Positions 48,348-57,886 of a DNA stretch of 64,000 nucleotides are shown piece after piece. This DNA comes from Sphingomonas aquatilis (GTDB taxonomy: Bacteria > Pseudomonadota > Alphaproteobacteria > Sphingomonadales > Sphingomonadaceae). How positions within the stretch are numbered: the stretch's first letter is position 1; every line of letters starts with the position of its first letter. The stretch spans positions 310,001 through 374,000 of the forward strand of contig NZ_JACIDB010000001.1 in the NCBI RefSeq assembly GCF_014196115.1. The letters are read 5' to 3'. Both the position numbers and the translations under genes were made by a program. The notes beneath the pieces were generated by a model. That model worked only from the letters and a program-made list of their open reading frames with translations, made no database searches and had not been told where the DNA came from.

Positions 48348-48623
48348 TCAGTCGTCGAAATCGGTCTTGAAGATCGTGCGGCCGCGGCTGGTGCAGAATT
48401 TGTCGCCGACCACCTGACATTTCGTGCCGTCATTGGCAAAGGCGCGATCCTTCGAATTGCGGGCGAGCGGATCGGGTTCATAGGGAACGCGATAATCCTC
48501 CTGCCGCGGCGGCGGGGTGCAGGCGCCGCTGATGCAGCCGAGCGTCGGTTTGGAGGGCGTCAGCTTGAACCCCGCGACGGTGTCGTTGGCGGCGGACGGG
48601 ATCAGCAACAGTAGCGCGAACAT
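48348..48623 (-). CDS. Small exported protein (first of three)
   Basis: A 91-residue protein with a short signal-like N-terminus (MFALLLLIPSAANDTVAG). Cysteines occur at CISGACTPPPRQEDYRVPYEP and near the C-terminus (GTKCQVVGDKFCTSRG), suggesting disulfide bonding in the periplasm. It lies 80 bases upstream of the two VVCG-motif genes on the same strand and may be the first gene of the group. Confidence 0.65.
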   Translation of the reverse strand: MFALLLLIPSAANDTVAGFKLTPSKPTLGCISGACTPPPRQEDYRVPYEPDPLARNSKDRAFANDGTKCQVVGDKFCTSRGRTIFKTDFDD

Positions 48624-48683
48624 GGGACGGGCACTCCCGAACGGCTTTGGTGGGAACGAATGTTGGCCGAAACGTCGCGACGA

Positions 48684-49115
48684 TCAAGCGCTAACCGGGG
48701 CGACCTGCAGGCGGGGGATTTCGATCGCGGGGCAGCGGTCCATCACGACCTGCAATCCGGCGGCCTCGGCACGGGCGGCGGCGGCCTCGTCGATCACGCC
48801 CAGTTGCATCCACACCGCCTTGGCGCCGATCGCGATCGCCTGATCGACGATCGGACCGACCGCGTCGGAGCGGCGGAAGATATCGACGATGTCGATCGGA
48901 TCGCCCAATTGGTCGAGATCGCGGAAGACGAATTCGCCGTGCAGGTGCTCGCCGGTGATTTGCGGATTGACCGGGATCACGCGATAGCCGTGGGTCTGGA
49001 GCGTCGCCATGACGCGGTAGGAAGGGCGATCGGGCCGATCGGACGCACCGACCAGCGCGATGGTGCGGGCGGTTTCAAGCAGCGTCTTGATCGCGGCATC
49101 GTCGGTGAGGGGCAT
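48684..49115 (-). CDS. CoA-binding domain protein (YccU-like)
   Basis: A 143-residue single-domain Rossmann-like CoA-binding protein. It has TIALVGASDRPDRPSYRVM (about 18-36), YRVIPVNPQITGEHLHGE, and a CoA-pocket segment KAVWMQLGVIDEAAAARAEAAG. The cellular role is not known. It is transcribed away from the repeat at 49222-49309 toward the small exported-protein genes. Confidence 0.88.
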   Translation of the reverse strand: MPLTDDAAIKTLLETARTIALVGASDRPDRPSYRVMATLQTHGYRVIPVNPQITGEHLHGEFVFRDLDQLGDPIDIVDIFRRSDAVGPIVDQAIAIGAKAVWMQLGVIDEAAAARAEAAGLQVVMDRCPAIEIPRLQVAPVSA

Positions 49116-49221
49116 CGGTGCGTCTCCGGCTGGGTGGGAGCTATACCGTTGCCGGGGGCGGTGGTTCCTTGGGCGCGTGTGAGGTGTTGGCCTTTGGCGG
49201 GGCGACGCGCACCTTTTGCTT

Positions 49222-49309
49222 CGTCACCCCGGACTTGATCCGGGGTCCCGCTGATTGGCGACGTTTGAAGAAGAAGAAGCGGGACCCCGGCTCAGGGCCG
49301 GGGTGACGG
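49222..49309. repeat. Dispersed inverted repeat, CGTCACCCCGG type
   Basis: CGTCACCCCGGACTTG and GCCGGGGTGACGG form the outer pair, and GGGGTCCCGCT / AGCGGGACCCC the inner pair. It has the same nested architecture as 16475-16557. It lies between the apbC gene and the CoA-binding gene on the minus strand. Confidence 0.75.
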
Positions 49310-49338
49310 GAGTGTGGTGGGCGCGCGGGCGGGGGGTG

Positions 49339-50286
49339 TTAGTGGGTGGCGAGCCACTCCGCGACGCGGGCGGCGATGGGGGCGAAGATCGTGTCGTTCG
49401 GGTCCGCGGCGGGCGGGCGGCCGGCGTCGGAGGCGGTGCGGATGTCGATTGCCAGCGGCACGCGGCCGAGGAAGGGCAGACCGAGCCGCTCGGCGGTGGC
49501 TTCGGCGCCGCCCTGGCCGAAGGGATCGGAGATTTCGCCGCAATGCGGGCAGGCATAGCCCGCCATATTCTCGATGAGGCCGATCACCGGGACGCCGGCC
49601 TTGTCGAACAGGTCGATCGCGCGCGTCGCATCGATGAGCGCGAGGTCCTGCGGCGTCGAGACGATCACGGCCCCGGCGGGCTTATGCTTCTGCACCATCG
49701 TCAATTGCACGTCGCCGGTGCCGGGCGGCAGGTCGAGCACGAGCGTATCGGTCGCGCCCCAGTCGGCCTCCACCAGCTGCGTCAGCGCGCCCGCGACCAT
49801 CGGCCCGCGCCAGGCGAGCGCACGGCCGTCCTCGACCAACTGCCCCATCGACAGCATCGGCACACCATAGGGGGTGGGGACGGGATCGAGCACCTTGTCC
49901 TTCGCGGTCGGGCGCTGGCCCTCGGCGGCCATCAGCCGCGGCTGCGAGGGGCCATAGATGTCGGCGTCGACCAGCCCGACGCGGCGGCCGCTCTGCTTCA
50001 GGGCGATGGCGAGATTGGCTGCGAGCGTCGACTTGCCGACGCCGCCCTTGCCGCTCGCCACCGCGATCAGCCGGCGCGCCACCCGCTCGGCGGTGACGAC
50101 GATGCGGACCTCGCCAGCCCAGCTGCGTTCGGCGGCGGCGCGGACCTCCGCCTCCAGCGCCGCGCGCGCGCGCGCCGACAGGCCGGTCGCGTCGAGGACG
50201 ATGCCGGCGCGGTCGCCTTCGAAGCGCAAGGTGGCGCGGCTGCCGGCGGCGGCGCGGACGGCGGCGATCGTAACGTCTTGTGTCAT
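49339..50286 (-). CDS. apbC: Iron-sulfur cluster carrier ApbC/Mrp
   Basis: A 315-residue P-loop NTPase that delivers FeS clusters. An N-terminal DUF59-like stretch (1-75) precedes the deviant Walker A ASGKGGVGKST at about 85-95. VDADIYGPSQPRLM follows, and then the cluster-binding CxxC in YACPHCGEISDPFGQGGAE. The ATG at 50286 (MTQDVTIAAV) was chosen over the longer frame. It is divergent from hflK; their start codons are 71 bases apart. Confidence 0.93.
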   Translation of the reverse strand: MTQDVTIAAVRAAAGSRATLRFEGDRAGIVLDATGLSARARAALEAEVRAAAERSWAGEVRIVVTAERVARRLIAVASGKGGVGKSTLAANLAIALKQSGRRVGLVDADIYGPSQPRLMAAEGQRPTAKDKVLDPVPTPYGVPMLSMGQLVEDGRALAWRGPMVAGALTQLVEADWGATDTLVLDLPPGTGDVQLTMVQKHKPAGAVIVSTPQDLALIDATRAIDLFDKAGVPVIGLIENMAGYACPHCGEISDPFGQGGAEATAERLGLPFLGRVPLAIDIRTASDAGRPPAADPNDTIFAPIAARVAEWLATH

Positions 50287-50357
50287 GGGCGCGCAGATAG
50301 GGGCCCGGCTGCGGCTTGGCACTGTTTTTCCGCAAACACCCTCCTATAACAGAGGGC

Positions 50358-51488
50358 ATGACGATCCTGCCGGGCAACACCAATCGCCCTCCCATTCTCG
50401 CCGCCGAACCGCCGAAGAGCCCGTGGGGATCGGGCGATGACGATCAGGGCGGTGGCCCGCGCAACCCCTGGGCGCTGCCGCCGGGCGGTCGCAAGCCCGC
50501 CAACAAGCCGACGGCGCTCGACGAATTCCTGAAGAAGGCGCGCGGCGGCGGTGGCGGCGGCAATGGCGGCGGCGGGGGCTTCGGCGGCCTGCCCGTGTCG
50601 CCCAATCCGCGCGCGCTGTGGCTGATCGGGGCGGGGATCATCCTGCTCGTCTGGATCCTCTACACCTCGATCCACCCGATCGCGCCGCAGGAACGCGGCG
50701 TGGTGACCTACCTCGGCCGCTATTCGGGGACGCTCGATCCCGGCATCGCGATGACGATGCCCGCGCCGATCGCGCGCGTGGTGAAGGTGGACGTGCAGAA
50801 TATCCGCATCGAGAATTTTCCCGAGACCGGCTCGGAAAATCTGATGCTGACGCGCGATCAGAACATCATCGACCTCGCCTATGCGGTGCGGTGGAAGATC
50901 GCGAACCCGCAGGATTACGTGTTCCAGATCGACAAGCCGCGCGAGACGGTGCGCGCGACGGCGGAAAGCGTGATGCGCGAAGTGGTCGCCAACCAGACGC
51001 TCGACGCGGCGCTCGGGCCGGGCCGCGCGCAGATGGAGAATCAGGCGCAGGAGCGGATGCAGAAGGTGCTGGATGATTACAAGTCGGGCATCGTTGTGGT
51101 CGGCGTCGGCATCAAGCAGGCCGATCCGCCTGCGCGCGTCAACGATGCGTTCAAGGACGTGACCGCCGCGCAGCAGGACGCGCAGGGCGTGCGCAACCAG
51201 GCGCAATCCTATGCCAAGCAGGTGATCGCGCGGGCCGAGGGCGAGGCGTCACAGTTCGACAAGGTGTACGAGCAATATAAGCTCGCCCCCGCCGTCACCC
51301 GTCGCCGCATGTATTACGAGACCATGGAGGCCGTGCTGGCCAAGTCCGACAAGACGATCGTCGAGCCGTCGAACGTCGTGCCCTATCTTCAGTCGCAGGG
51401 CGCGCGCCGCCTGCCCGACAGCGTGCCTGCGGCACCGGCGGCGGTGACGCCGACCCAGCCCGTCACCACGACGGGAGGCGGCCAGTGA
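50358..51488 (+). CDS. hflK: FtsH protease modulator HflK
   Basis: A 376-residue inner-membrane protein of the HflK type. The N-terminal cytoplasmic part is Gly-rich (GGGGGGNGGGGGFGG, about 62-76) and precedes one membrane helix (ALWLIGAGIILLVWILY). The band-7/SPFH domain follows with HPIAPQERGVVTYLGRYSG. HflK and HflC form a large cage around the FtsH protease. The ATG at 50358 has GAGGG before it. Its stop overlaps hflC in GTGA. Confidence 0.94.
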   Translation: MTILPGNTNRPPILAAEPPKSPWGSGDDDQGGGPRNPWALPPGGRKPANKPTALDEFLKKARGGGGGGNGGGGGFGGLPVSPNPRALWLIGAGIILLVWILYTSIHPIAPQERGVVTYLGRYSGTLDPGIAMTMPAPIARVVKVDVQNIRIENFPETGSENLMLTRDQNIIDLAYAVRWKIANPQDYVFQIDKPRETVRATAESVMREVVANQTLDAALGPGRAQMENQAQERMQKVLDDYKSGIVVVGVGIKQADPPARVNDAFKDVTAAQQDAQGVRNQAQSYAKQVIARAEGEASQFDKVYEQYKLAPAVTRRRMYYETMEAVLAKSDKTIVEPSNVVPYLQSQGARRLPDSVPAAPAAVTPTQPVTTTGGGQ

Positions 51489-52360
51489 AGGGGCTCTGGC
51501 GGCACCCGATCGCGCTCGGCATGGCGGCGCTGATCCTCGTCATCCTGCTTGCCGCGACGATCGTGATCGTGCCCGAGACGCAGCAGGTGGTGATTCTGCG
51601 CTTCGAACAGCCGGTGCGCACGGTGAACGCGTGGAAGCCGAACGAACAGTTCGGGCGGACCGGTGCGGGGCCGATCCTGCGCATTCCGTTCGTCGATCGG
51701 CTGGTATGGCTGAACAAGCGCGTGCTGGACGTCGATTACGACAACCAGCAGGTGCTCTCGTCCGACCAGCTGCGGCTCGAGGTGGATGCCTATGCGCGCT
51801 TCCGCATCATCAACCCGCTGAAGGCGGTGAACGCGACCGGCAGCACGTCGCAGACCGAAAGCGCGATCACCGATGCGCTGCGGCCGCTACTCGGCAGCTC
51901 GATCCGCAACGAGTTGGGCAATCAGCCGTTCGCGACATTGCTCAGCCCCGAGCGTGACCAAGTGATGGACAATATCCAGGCGCGCCTGCAACGGCTCGCC
52001 AGCCAATATGGCGTGCAGATCGTCGACGTGCGGATCAAGCATGCCGACCTGCCCGACGGCAGCCCGCTCGACCGTGCGCTCGCGCGGATGGCGACGGCGC
52101 GCCAGCAGCAGGCGATCACGATCCGCGCACAGGGGCAGAAGGACGCGCAGATCATCCGCGGCGAAGCCGATGCGCAGGCCGCGCGCATCTATGCCGAAAG
52201 CTTCACCAAGGACGCCGACTTCTACGACTTCTATCGCGCGATGCAGTCGTATCGTCACACGTTCGGGGCAGACGGCGGCCCGGCCCCCAGCGGGTCGACG
52301 AACATCATCCTGTCACCGAACAACAGTTACTTGCGCGAGTTCGAAGGGCGTGGTCGGTAA
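51485..52360 (+). CDS. hflC: FtsH protease modulator HflC
   Basis: A 291-residue band-7 protein with one N-terminal helix (IALGMAALILVILLAATIVIV) and the HflC pattern VPETQQVVILRFEQPVRT, then DQVMDNIQARLQRLASQYGVQIVDVRIKHADLP (cited in part). The start is GTG, overlapping the hflK stop. It forms the HflKC complex with HflK, regulating FtsH. Confidence 0.94.
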   Translation: MKGLWRHPIALGMAALILVILLAATIVIVPETQQVVILRFEQPVRTVNAWKPNEQFGRTGAGPILRIPFVDRLVWLNKRVLDVDYDNQQVLSSDQLRLEVDAYARFRIINPLKAVNATGSTSQTESAITDALRPLLGSSIRNELGNQPFATLLSPERDQVMDNIQARLQRLASQYGVQIVDVRIKHADLPDGSPLDRALARMATARQQQAITIRAQGQKDAQIIRGEADAQAARIYAESFTKDADFYDFYRAMQSYRHTFGADGGPAPSGSTNIILSPNNSYLREFEGRGR

Positions 52361-52370
52361 CGGGGAGGCC

Positions 52371-52399
52371 AGCGGGGCGTTGATTGTCGGCGCCCCGCT
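52371..52399 (+). terminator. Hairpin after hflC
   Basis: AGCGGGGCG and CGCCCCGCT (9 bases each, exact) enclose an 11-base loop ending TCGG. No T-run follows, so it may reduce rather than end transcription toward degP. Confidence 0.5.
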
Positions 52400-52458
52400 C
52401 CCCAGCTGAACAGTCCCAGCTTTCGGGGCCGTGAACATTCAAGCGGCGTTCAGGCGTT

Positions 52459-52477
52459 CGGGGCCAGTACGGCCCCG
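52459..52477 (+). promoter_or_regulatory. 5' leader hairpin before degP
   Basis: CGGGGCC and GGCCCCG flank the 5-base loop AGTAC, 37 bases before the degP GTG. Just upstream, the string GCGTTCAGGCGTTC repeats the unit GCGTTC. These could be an operator for an envelope-stress regulator or an RNA structure in the leader; the assignment is speculative. Confidence 0.4.
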
Positions 52478-52513
52478 CTCCGGGACGCCATTCAAGAAGA
52501 GGATTTCCCCCTA

Positions 52514-54070
52514 GTGCGCTACGCCTACGCCATCACCAGTGCGCTTCTCCTCGGCGGTGCGACCGCCACGCTCGCGCTGCAGCCGAGCGTTGCCCAGCAG
52601 GCCCAGAACGAACCGGGTGCCATCCAGGCGAGCGTGCCGCGCTCGGGCGCGCCGATGAGCTTTGCCGACATGGTCGCCAAGCTTCAGCCGGCGGTCGTCA
52701 ACATCTCGACCAAGCAGACGATCGTGCAGCGTCAGCAGGCGAACCCGTTCTCAGGGACCCCGTTCGGCGACCTGTTCGGCGGCATGGGCATGGGCGGCCA
52801 AGGCGCGCCGGTGAAGCGTGAGGGCGCGTCGCTGGGTTCAGGCTTCCTGATCTCGCCGGACGGCTATGTCGTGACCAACAACCACGTCATTGCGCCGGGT
52901 GCGCAGGGCGCGACGGTCAATTCGATCACCGTCACGCTGAATAACAACAAGGAATATACCGCCCGCGTTATCGGCAAGGACCAGGATTCGGACCTGGCGC
53001 TGCTCAAGATCGACGCGACCAACCTGCCCTATGTGAAGTGGGGCGACAGCAGCAAGGCGCGCGTCGGCGACTGGGTGCTGGCGATCGGCGAGCCCTTCGG
53101 CCTGGGCGGCACGGTGACCGCGGGTATCATCTCGGCGATCAACCGCGTCACCGGGCAGGGCGGCGCATATGACCGCTTCATCCAGACCGACGCCTCGATC
53201 AACCAGGGCAATTCGGGCGGCCCGATGTTCGACCTCAACGGCAATGTGATCGGCGTCAATTCGCAGATCTTCAGCCAGTCGGGCGGCAATATCGGCATCG
53301 GCTTCGCGATCCCCGCGGCGACCGCCAAGCCGATCATTGAAACGTTCATGAAGGGCGGCAAGATCACACGCGGCTATATCGGCGTGACGATCGGCGGCGC
53401 GGTGGACGACGATGCGGCGGCGGCACTCGGCATCCCCAAGAACCAGGGCGAGCTGATCGCCGGGGTCGAACCGACGGGGCCGTCGGCGAAGGCGGGCCTG
53501 CGGTCGGGCGACGTGGTGACGCGGATCAACGGCCAGGACGTCAATCCGAACCAGACGCTGACCTATCTCGTGTCGAACCTGCAGCCGGGCACGACCGCGC
53601 GCTTCGATATCCTGCGCGGCGGCAAGCCGATGACGATCAACATCGCCGTCGCGACGCGTCCGTCGAACGAGCAGTTGCAGGCGCGCGCCAACGGCGGCGA
53701 GGATTCGGGTGGGTTCGGGCCGAACGGTGGTCAGGGCGACGACGACGGGTCGGATGAGGGCACGACGCAAGGGACGACGGCCCCGCTCGGTCTGAACGTC
53801 CAGCCGCTCACGCCGGGTATCGCTCGCGCGATCGGCGTCGATCCGACCGTGCAGGGCGTCGTCATCGCGACGGTCGACGCGAGCAGCGACGCCGCCGGCA
53901 AGCTGAAGCGCGGCGACGTCATCCAGGGCATCAATGGCAACCCGGTGCGCACCGCGGCGGATGTCGCGCGGATCGTCGCGCAGGCGAAGGCGGCGGGTCG
54001 TCCGCAGGTGCTGCTGCTGGTGCAGCGTGGCCGCGGCGCGCCGGGCTTCATCCCGCTCAAGGTGAAGTGA
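52514..54070 (+). CDS. degP: Periplasmic serine protease/chaperone of the Do (DegP) family
   Basis: A 518-residue HtrA-type protease. It has a signal peptide (about 1-28), then the trypsin-like domain with catalytic His124 (TNNHVI), Asp160 (DSDLALLK) and Ser234 (INQGNSGGP), and two PDZ domains at about 265-360 and 425-515. Like many Do enzymes it has a Gly/Asp-rich linker between them (about 390-415). It degrades or refolds misfolded envelope proteins. The start is GTG, with AGAGGA 8 bases before it. It follows hflK-hflC in the same direction, a common order in alphaproteobacteria. Confidence 0.95.
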   Translation: MRYAYAITSALLLGGATATLALQPSVAQQAQNEPGAIQASVPRSGAPMSFADMVAKLQPAVVNISTKQTIVQRQQANPFSGTPFGDLFGGMGMGGQGAPVKREGASLGSGFLISPDGYVVTNNHVIAPGAQGATVNSITVTLNNNKEYTARVIGKDQDSDLALLKIDATNLPYVKWGDSSKARVGDWVLAIGEPFGLGGTVTAGIISAINRVTGQGGAYDRFIQTDASINQGNSGGPMFDLNGNVIGVNSQIFSQSGGNIGIGFAIPAATAKPIIETFMKGGKITRGYIGVTIGGAVDDDAAAALGIPKNQGELIAGVEPTGPSAKAGLRSGDVVTRINGQDVNPNQTLTYLVSNLQPGTTARFDILRGGKPMTINIAVATRPSNEQLQARANGGEDSGGFGPNGGQGDDDGSDEGTTQGTTAPLGLNVQPLTPGIARAIGVDPTVQGVVIATVDASSDAAGKLKRGDVIQGINGNPVRTAADVARIVAQAKAAGRPQVLLLVQRGRGAPGFIPLKVK

Positions 54071-54092
54071 TCGCGACCGGTACGACATTACG

Positions 54093-54123
54093 CCGTCACC
54101 CAAGGTCGAGCCTGGGGTGACGG
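54093..54123. terminator. Hairpin after degP
   Basis: CCGTCACCCAAGG and CCTGGGGTGACGG form a near-perfect hairpin with a 5-base loop, 22 bases after the degP stop. It is a single unit of the CGTCACCC repeat class used as a probable terminator. Confidence 0.65.
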
Positions 54124-54217
54124 GAAAGGGGTCGCTGCTCTTTCAGGGCTGCGGCCCTTTTCCTTTGGCCGCCCGCCGCGCTACGTCTGCCGCCGGGAAC
54201 AAGCAGGAGCGCGAGGC

Positions 54218-55867
54218 ATGGCGGACGGGATCTTCATCGGGGCCGGCGAAGGCGAGGGCGGCAAGCCGCAGATGCTCGACCTCAAGCGTGCCAACCGCCA
54301 CGGGCTGATCGCCGGGGCGACCGGCACCGGCAAGACGGTGACGGTGCAGGGGATCATCGAAGGCTTCAGCAAGATCGGCGTGCCGAGCTTCGTCGCCGAC
54401 GTGAAGGGCGACCTGTCCGGCCTCGCCATGGCCGGATCGCCGACGGCCAAGACGCACGCCGCCTTCGCCGCGCGTGCCGCGGAGATCGGCGAGAGCGACT
54501 GGGCCTATGCCGACACGCCCGTGCAATTCTGGGACCTGTATGGCGAACAGGGGCATCCGATCCGCACCACCGTCAGCGAGATGGGGCCGCTGTTGCTCAG
54601 CCGGCTGCTCGATCTCAACGAGGTGCAGGAGGGCGTGATGACGATCGCCTTCCACGTCGCGGACAAGGAAGGGCTGCTGCTGCTCGACCTCGACGATTTG
54701 CAGGCGATGCTGGCGCATTGCGCGGAGCGGGCGGACGAGCTGACGACGACCTACGGCAACGTCTCGAAGCAGTCGATCGGCGCGATCCAGCGGTCGCTGC
54801 TCCAGCTGCGCACGCAGGGGGGCGAGCATTTCTTCGGCGAGCCGGCGCTGGAGATGGACGACTTCCTCCGCACCGACGACAAGGGGCGGGGCATCGTCAA
54901 CATACTCGCTGCCGACAAATTGATGGCGGCGCCGAAGCTCTACAGCACGTTCCTGCTGTGGCTGATGAGCGAGCTGTTCGAGCATCTGCCCGAGGTGGGC
55001 GACCCCGATAAGCCCAAGCTCGTCTTCTTCTTCGACGAGGCGCATCTGCTGTTCGACGATGCGCCCAAGGCGCTGCTCGACAAGATCGAGCAGGCCGTGC
55101 GGTTGATCCGCTCGAAGGGCGTCGGCATCTATTTCATCACGCAGAACCCGATCGACATCCCCGATACGGTGGCGGGGCAGCTGGGCAATCGCGTGCAGCA
55201 TGCGTTGCGCGCCTTCACCCCGCGCGATCAGGCGGCGGTGCGCAGTGCCGCCGAGACGTTCCGCGCCAATCCCGGCGTCGATGTGGCGACCGCGATCACC
55301 GAATTGAAGGTCGGCGAGGCTTTGGTGTCGCTGCTCCAGCCCGATGGGTCGCCGTCGCCGGTCGAGCGCACGCTGATCAAGCCGCCCGCGAGCCGCGTCG
55401 GCCCGGTGACGCCGCAGGAGCGCGGCGTGATGATCCAGACGGATGCGATCGGCGACAAATACGACACGGCGGTGGATCGCGAATCGGCCGAGGAAATCCT
55501 CGCCGCCAAGACGCAGGAGGCGGCGGCGTCCGCGGCGGCGGCACGGGCGGCCGACGATGCGGAAAAGGCGGCGGCGGTGCAGGCCAAGCAGGACGCGCAG
55601 GCTGCGAAGGAAGCGGCGCGTGCCGCGGCGGCGCAGGCGAAGGCCGAGGCGCAGGCGCAACGGGCGGCGGAGCGTGAGGCGGCGAATAGCCCTTGGGCGA
55701 AGGCGATGACCTCTGCGACGCGGGCGGCGAGTTCGTCGATCGGGCGGCAGGTGGCCAACGAGATCGGCAAGCAGGTGTTCGGCACGGGATCGCGACGGTC
55801 GTCGTCGTCCGGCGGTCTGGTGGGGACGGTGCTGCGCAGCGTGCTGGGGAATTTGATGCGGCGGTGA
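54218..55867 (+). CDS. DUF853 HerA-like ATPase
   Basis: A 549-residue P-loop ATPase of the DUF853 (YjgR) family. Walker A is GATGTGKT (33-40), [13 protein letters not shown] follows, and [15 protein letters not shown] is Walker B. Hallmarks later are [17 protein letters not shown] and [16 protein letters not shown]. Its relation to HerA helicases suggests an NTP-driven function on DNA, but no pathway is proven. The C-terminal part (about 420-510) is an Ala-rich, Lys/Glu-rich coiled coil. Confidence 0.92.
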   Translation: MADGIFIGAGEGEGGKPQMLDLKRANRHGLIAGATGTGKTVTVQGIIEGFSKIGVPSFVADVKGDLSGLAMAGSPTAKTHAAFAARAAEIGESDWAYADTPVQFWDLYGEQGHPIRTTVSEMGPLLLSRLLDLNEVQEGVMTIAFHVADKEGLLLLDLDDLQAMLAHCAERADELTTTYGNVSKQSIGAIQRSLLQLRTQGGEHFFGEPALEMDDFLRTDDKGRGIVNILAADKLMAAPKLYSTFLLWLMSELFEHLPEVGDPDKPKLVFFFDEAHLLFDDAPKALLDKIEQAVRLIRSKGVGIYFITQNPIDIPDTVAGQLGNRVQHALRAFTPRDQAAVRSAAETFRANPGVDVATAITELKVGEALVSLLQPDGSPSPVERTLIKPPASRVGPVTPQERGVMIQTDAIGDKYDTAVDRESAEEILAAKTQEAAASAAAARAADDAEKAAAVQAKQDAQAAKEAARAAAAQAKAEAQAQRAAEREAANSPWAKAMTSATRAASSSIGRQVANEIGKQVFGTGSRRSSSSGGLVGTVLRSVLGNLMRR

Positions 55868-55895
55868 GGGAGGGCTCCGGTCGCCCCATCCACCG

Positions 55896-56003
55896 CGTCA
55901 CCCCGGACTTGGTCCGGGGTCCACCGGGCCGCGGGGGGCTGGCCTGAACCTTTGACCGTCCCCCTTGCCGCGGAGTGGACCCCGGAACGAGTCCGGGATG
56001 ACG
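55896..56003. repeat. Dispersed inverted repeat, CGTCACCCCGG type
   Basis: CGTCACCCCGGACTTGG at the left and CGAGTCCGGGATGACG at the right form the outer pair. The middle carries the same GGTCCACCGGGCCGCGGGG-like filler as copy B at 5830. It separates the DUF853 gene and recO. Confidence 0.75.
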
Positions 56004-56073
56004 GGTGGATTGGGGGAAAGACGCGTTCGAAGCGGCCCGCGACTTCTCCTCTTCGCGCGCCTATATCCCGGCC

Positions 56074-56805
56074 ATGCATCTGCGCGCGCCTGCCATCGTT
56101 CTCGCCGTTCGCGCGCATGGCGAGCATGGGGCGGTGGTGCGGGCGCTGACGCGCGATGATGGCGTGCAGCCGGGCTATGTCCGGGGCGGTCGGTCACGGC
56201 AGATGCGGCCGATCCTGCAGCCCGCCAATGCGATCCAGGGGGAATGGCGGGCGCGGACGGGGGAGCAATTACCGGCGCTGACCATCGAACCGCTGCACAG
56301 CCGCGCCGCTTTGCACGGCGAGCCGCTCGCGGCGGCGGCGCTCGCCTGGGTGACGGCGCTGACCGCGGCGGCCTTGCCGGAGGCGCAGCCCTATCCGCAC
56401 CTGTACGATGGTTTGGGCGCGGTGCTCGATGCGGTGGAGGCGGCGCCGTCCGCGCGTGGCTGGGCGAGCGTGCTGGTGCGCTACGAGCTGCTGCTGCTCG
56501 CCGAGCTGGGGTTCGGGCTGGATCTCGGCCGGTGCGTGGTGACGGGCGGCGATGCGGATCTGGCCTATGTCTCGCCGCGTAGCGGGGGGGCGGTGTCGCG
56601 CGGCGCGGCCTATGGCTATGAGGAGAAGCTGTTCACATTGCCCGCATTTCTGCATGCCGGCGGGGCGGCGGAGTGGCCGGATATCTTTGCCGGGCTGGCG
56701 ATCACCGGCCATTTCCTCAGCCGCGACGTGCTGACCGACCGGCACGCCGATCCGCTCGCGGCACGCGCACGGCTGGTCGCCATGCTGAAAAGGGCCGTTG
56801 CGTGA
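56074..56805 (+). CDS. recO: DNA repair protein RecO
   Basis: RecO loads RecA onto SSB-covered single strands in the RecFOR pathway. The 243-residue protein starts with the OB-fold ([22 protein letters not shown]) and then shows [24 protein letters not shown] sequence and [16 protein letters not shown]. The zinc cysteines of some RecO proteins are absent. The ATG at 56074 starts the OB-fold. leuB follows by 28 bases. Confidence 0.93.
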   Translation: MHLRAPAIVLAVRAHGEHGAVVRALTRDDGVQPGYVRGGRSRQMRPILQPANAIQGEWRARTGEQLPALTIEPLHSRAALHGEPLAAAALAWVTALTAAALPEAQPYPHLYDGLGAVLDAVEAAPSARGWASVLVRYELLLLAELGFGLDLGRCVVTGGDADLAYVSPRSGGAVSRGAAYGYEEKLFTLPAFLHAGGAAEWPDIFAGLAITGHFLSRDVLTDRHADPLAARARLVAMLKRAVA

Positions 56806-56833
56806 GCAAGGCCCGCGCGGCTAGGCAGCGGCC

Positions 56834-57877
56834 ATGGCAATGATCGCTCTCCTCGCCGGTGACGGCATCGGTCCCGAAGTCGTCGCACAGGCGCGCCGCG
56901 TGCTCGACGCGCTCGACCTCGATCTCACCTATGAAGAGGCGCTGGTCGGCGGGGTCGCCTATCATCAGGCGGGCCATCCGCTGCCGGAGGCGACGCTGGA
57001 CGTGGCGCGGCGTGCAGACGCGTTGCTGTTCGGTGCGGTCGGCGATCCGACGTGCGACAGTCTGGAGCGCGGCCTGCGGCCCGAACAGGCGATCTTGGGC
57101 CTGCGCAAGCACCTCGGCCTGTTTTCCAACCTGCGGCCTGCGACCCTGTTCGAGGGGCTGGAGGATGCGAGCGCGCTGAAGCCGGAGGTCGCGAAGGCGA
57201 TCGATCTGCTGATCGTGCGCGAGCTGAACGGCGATGTCTATTTCGGCGAGAAGGGCCGGCGCGCGGGCAAGGATGGCGCGCGCGAAGGCTATGACATCAT
57301 GTCGTACGACGAGACCGAAGTGCGCCGCATCGCGCATGTCGGCTTCCAGGCGGCGGCGAAGCGGCGTGGGCAATTGTGTTCAGTCGACAAAGCGAACGTG
57401 CTCGAAACATCGCAATTGTGGCGCGACGTGGTGATCGAGGTATCGGCCGAATACCCCGACGTGCAGCTCACCCATATGTACGTCGACAATGCCGCGATGC
57501 AGCTGGTGCGCAATCCGGGGCAGTTCGACGTGATCGTCACCGGCAATCTGTTCGGCGACATCCTGTCGGATCAGGCGTCGATGTGCGCAGGGTCGATCGG
57601 CATGCTGCCCTCGGCCAGCCTGGATGACGCGGGCAAGGGGCTGTACGAGCCGATCCACGGGTCGGCGCCCGATATTGCGGGGCAGGGCAAGGCCAATCCG
57701 TGCGCGGCGATCCTGTCGGCGGCGATGATGCTGCGCCATTCGCTCAGCGAACCCGCGGCGGCGGACCGGATCGAGGCGGCGGTGGCGCGCGCGATCCGCG
57801 ATGGCGCGCGTACCGCGGATTTGGGCGGCACGATGAGCACCGCCGCGATGGGCGACGCGGTCCTCGCCGCGCTGTAA
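56834..57877 (+). CDS. leuB: 3-isopropylmalate dehydrogenase
   Basis: LeuB oxidises 3-isopropylmalate in leucine synthesis. The 347-residue protein has [14 protein letters not shown] at its start, [18 protein letters not shown] (substrate contacts), [51 protein letters not shown] (cited in part; NAD site). The start is the first ATG of two (56834 and 56840). No other leu gene is in the window. Confidence 0.96.
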   Translation: MAMIALLAGDGIGPEVVAQARRVLDALDLDLTYEEALVGGVAYHQAGHPLPEATLDVARRADALLFGAVGDPTCDSLERGLRPEQAILGLRKHLGLFSNLRPATLFEGLEDASALKPEVAKAIDLLIVRELNGDVYFGEKGRRAGKDGAREGYDIMSYDETEVRRIAHVGFQAAAKRRGQLCSVDKANVLETSQLWRDVVIEVSAEYPDVQLTHMYVDNAAMQLVRNPGQFDVIVTGNLFGDILSDQASMCAGSIGMLPSASLDDAGKGLYEPIHGSAPDIAGQGKANPCAAILSAAMMLRHSLSEPAAADRIEAAVARAIRDGARTADLGGTMSTAAMGDAVLAAL

Positions 57878-57886
57878 GCGACGCGC

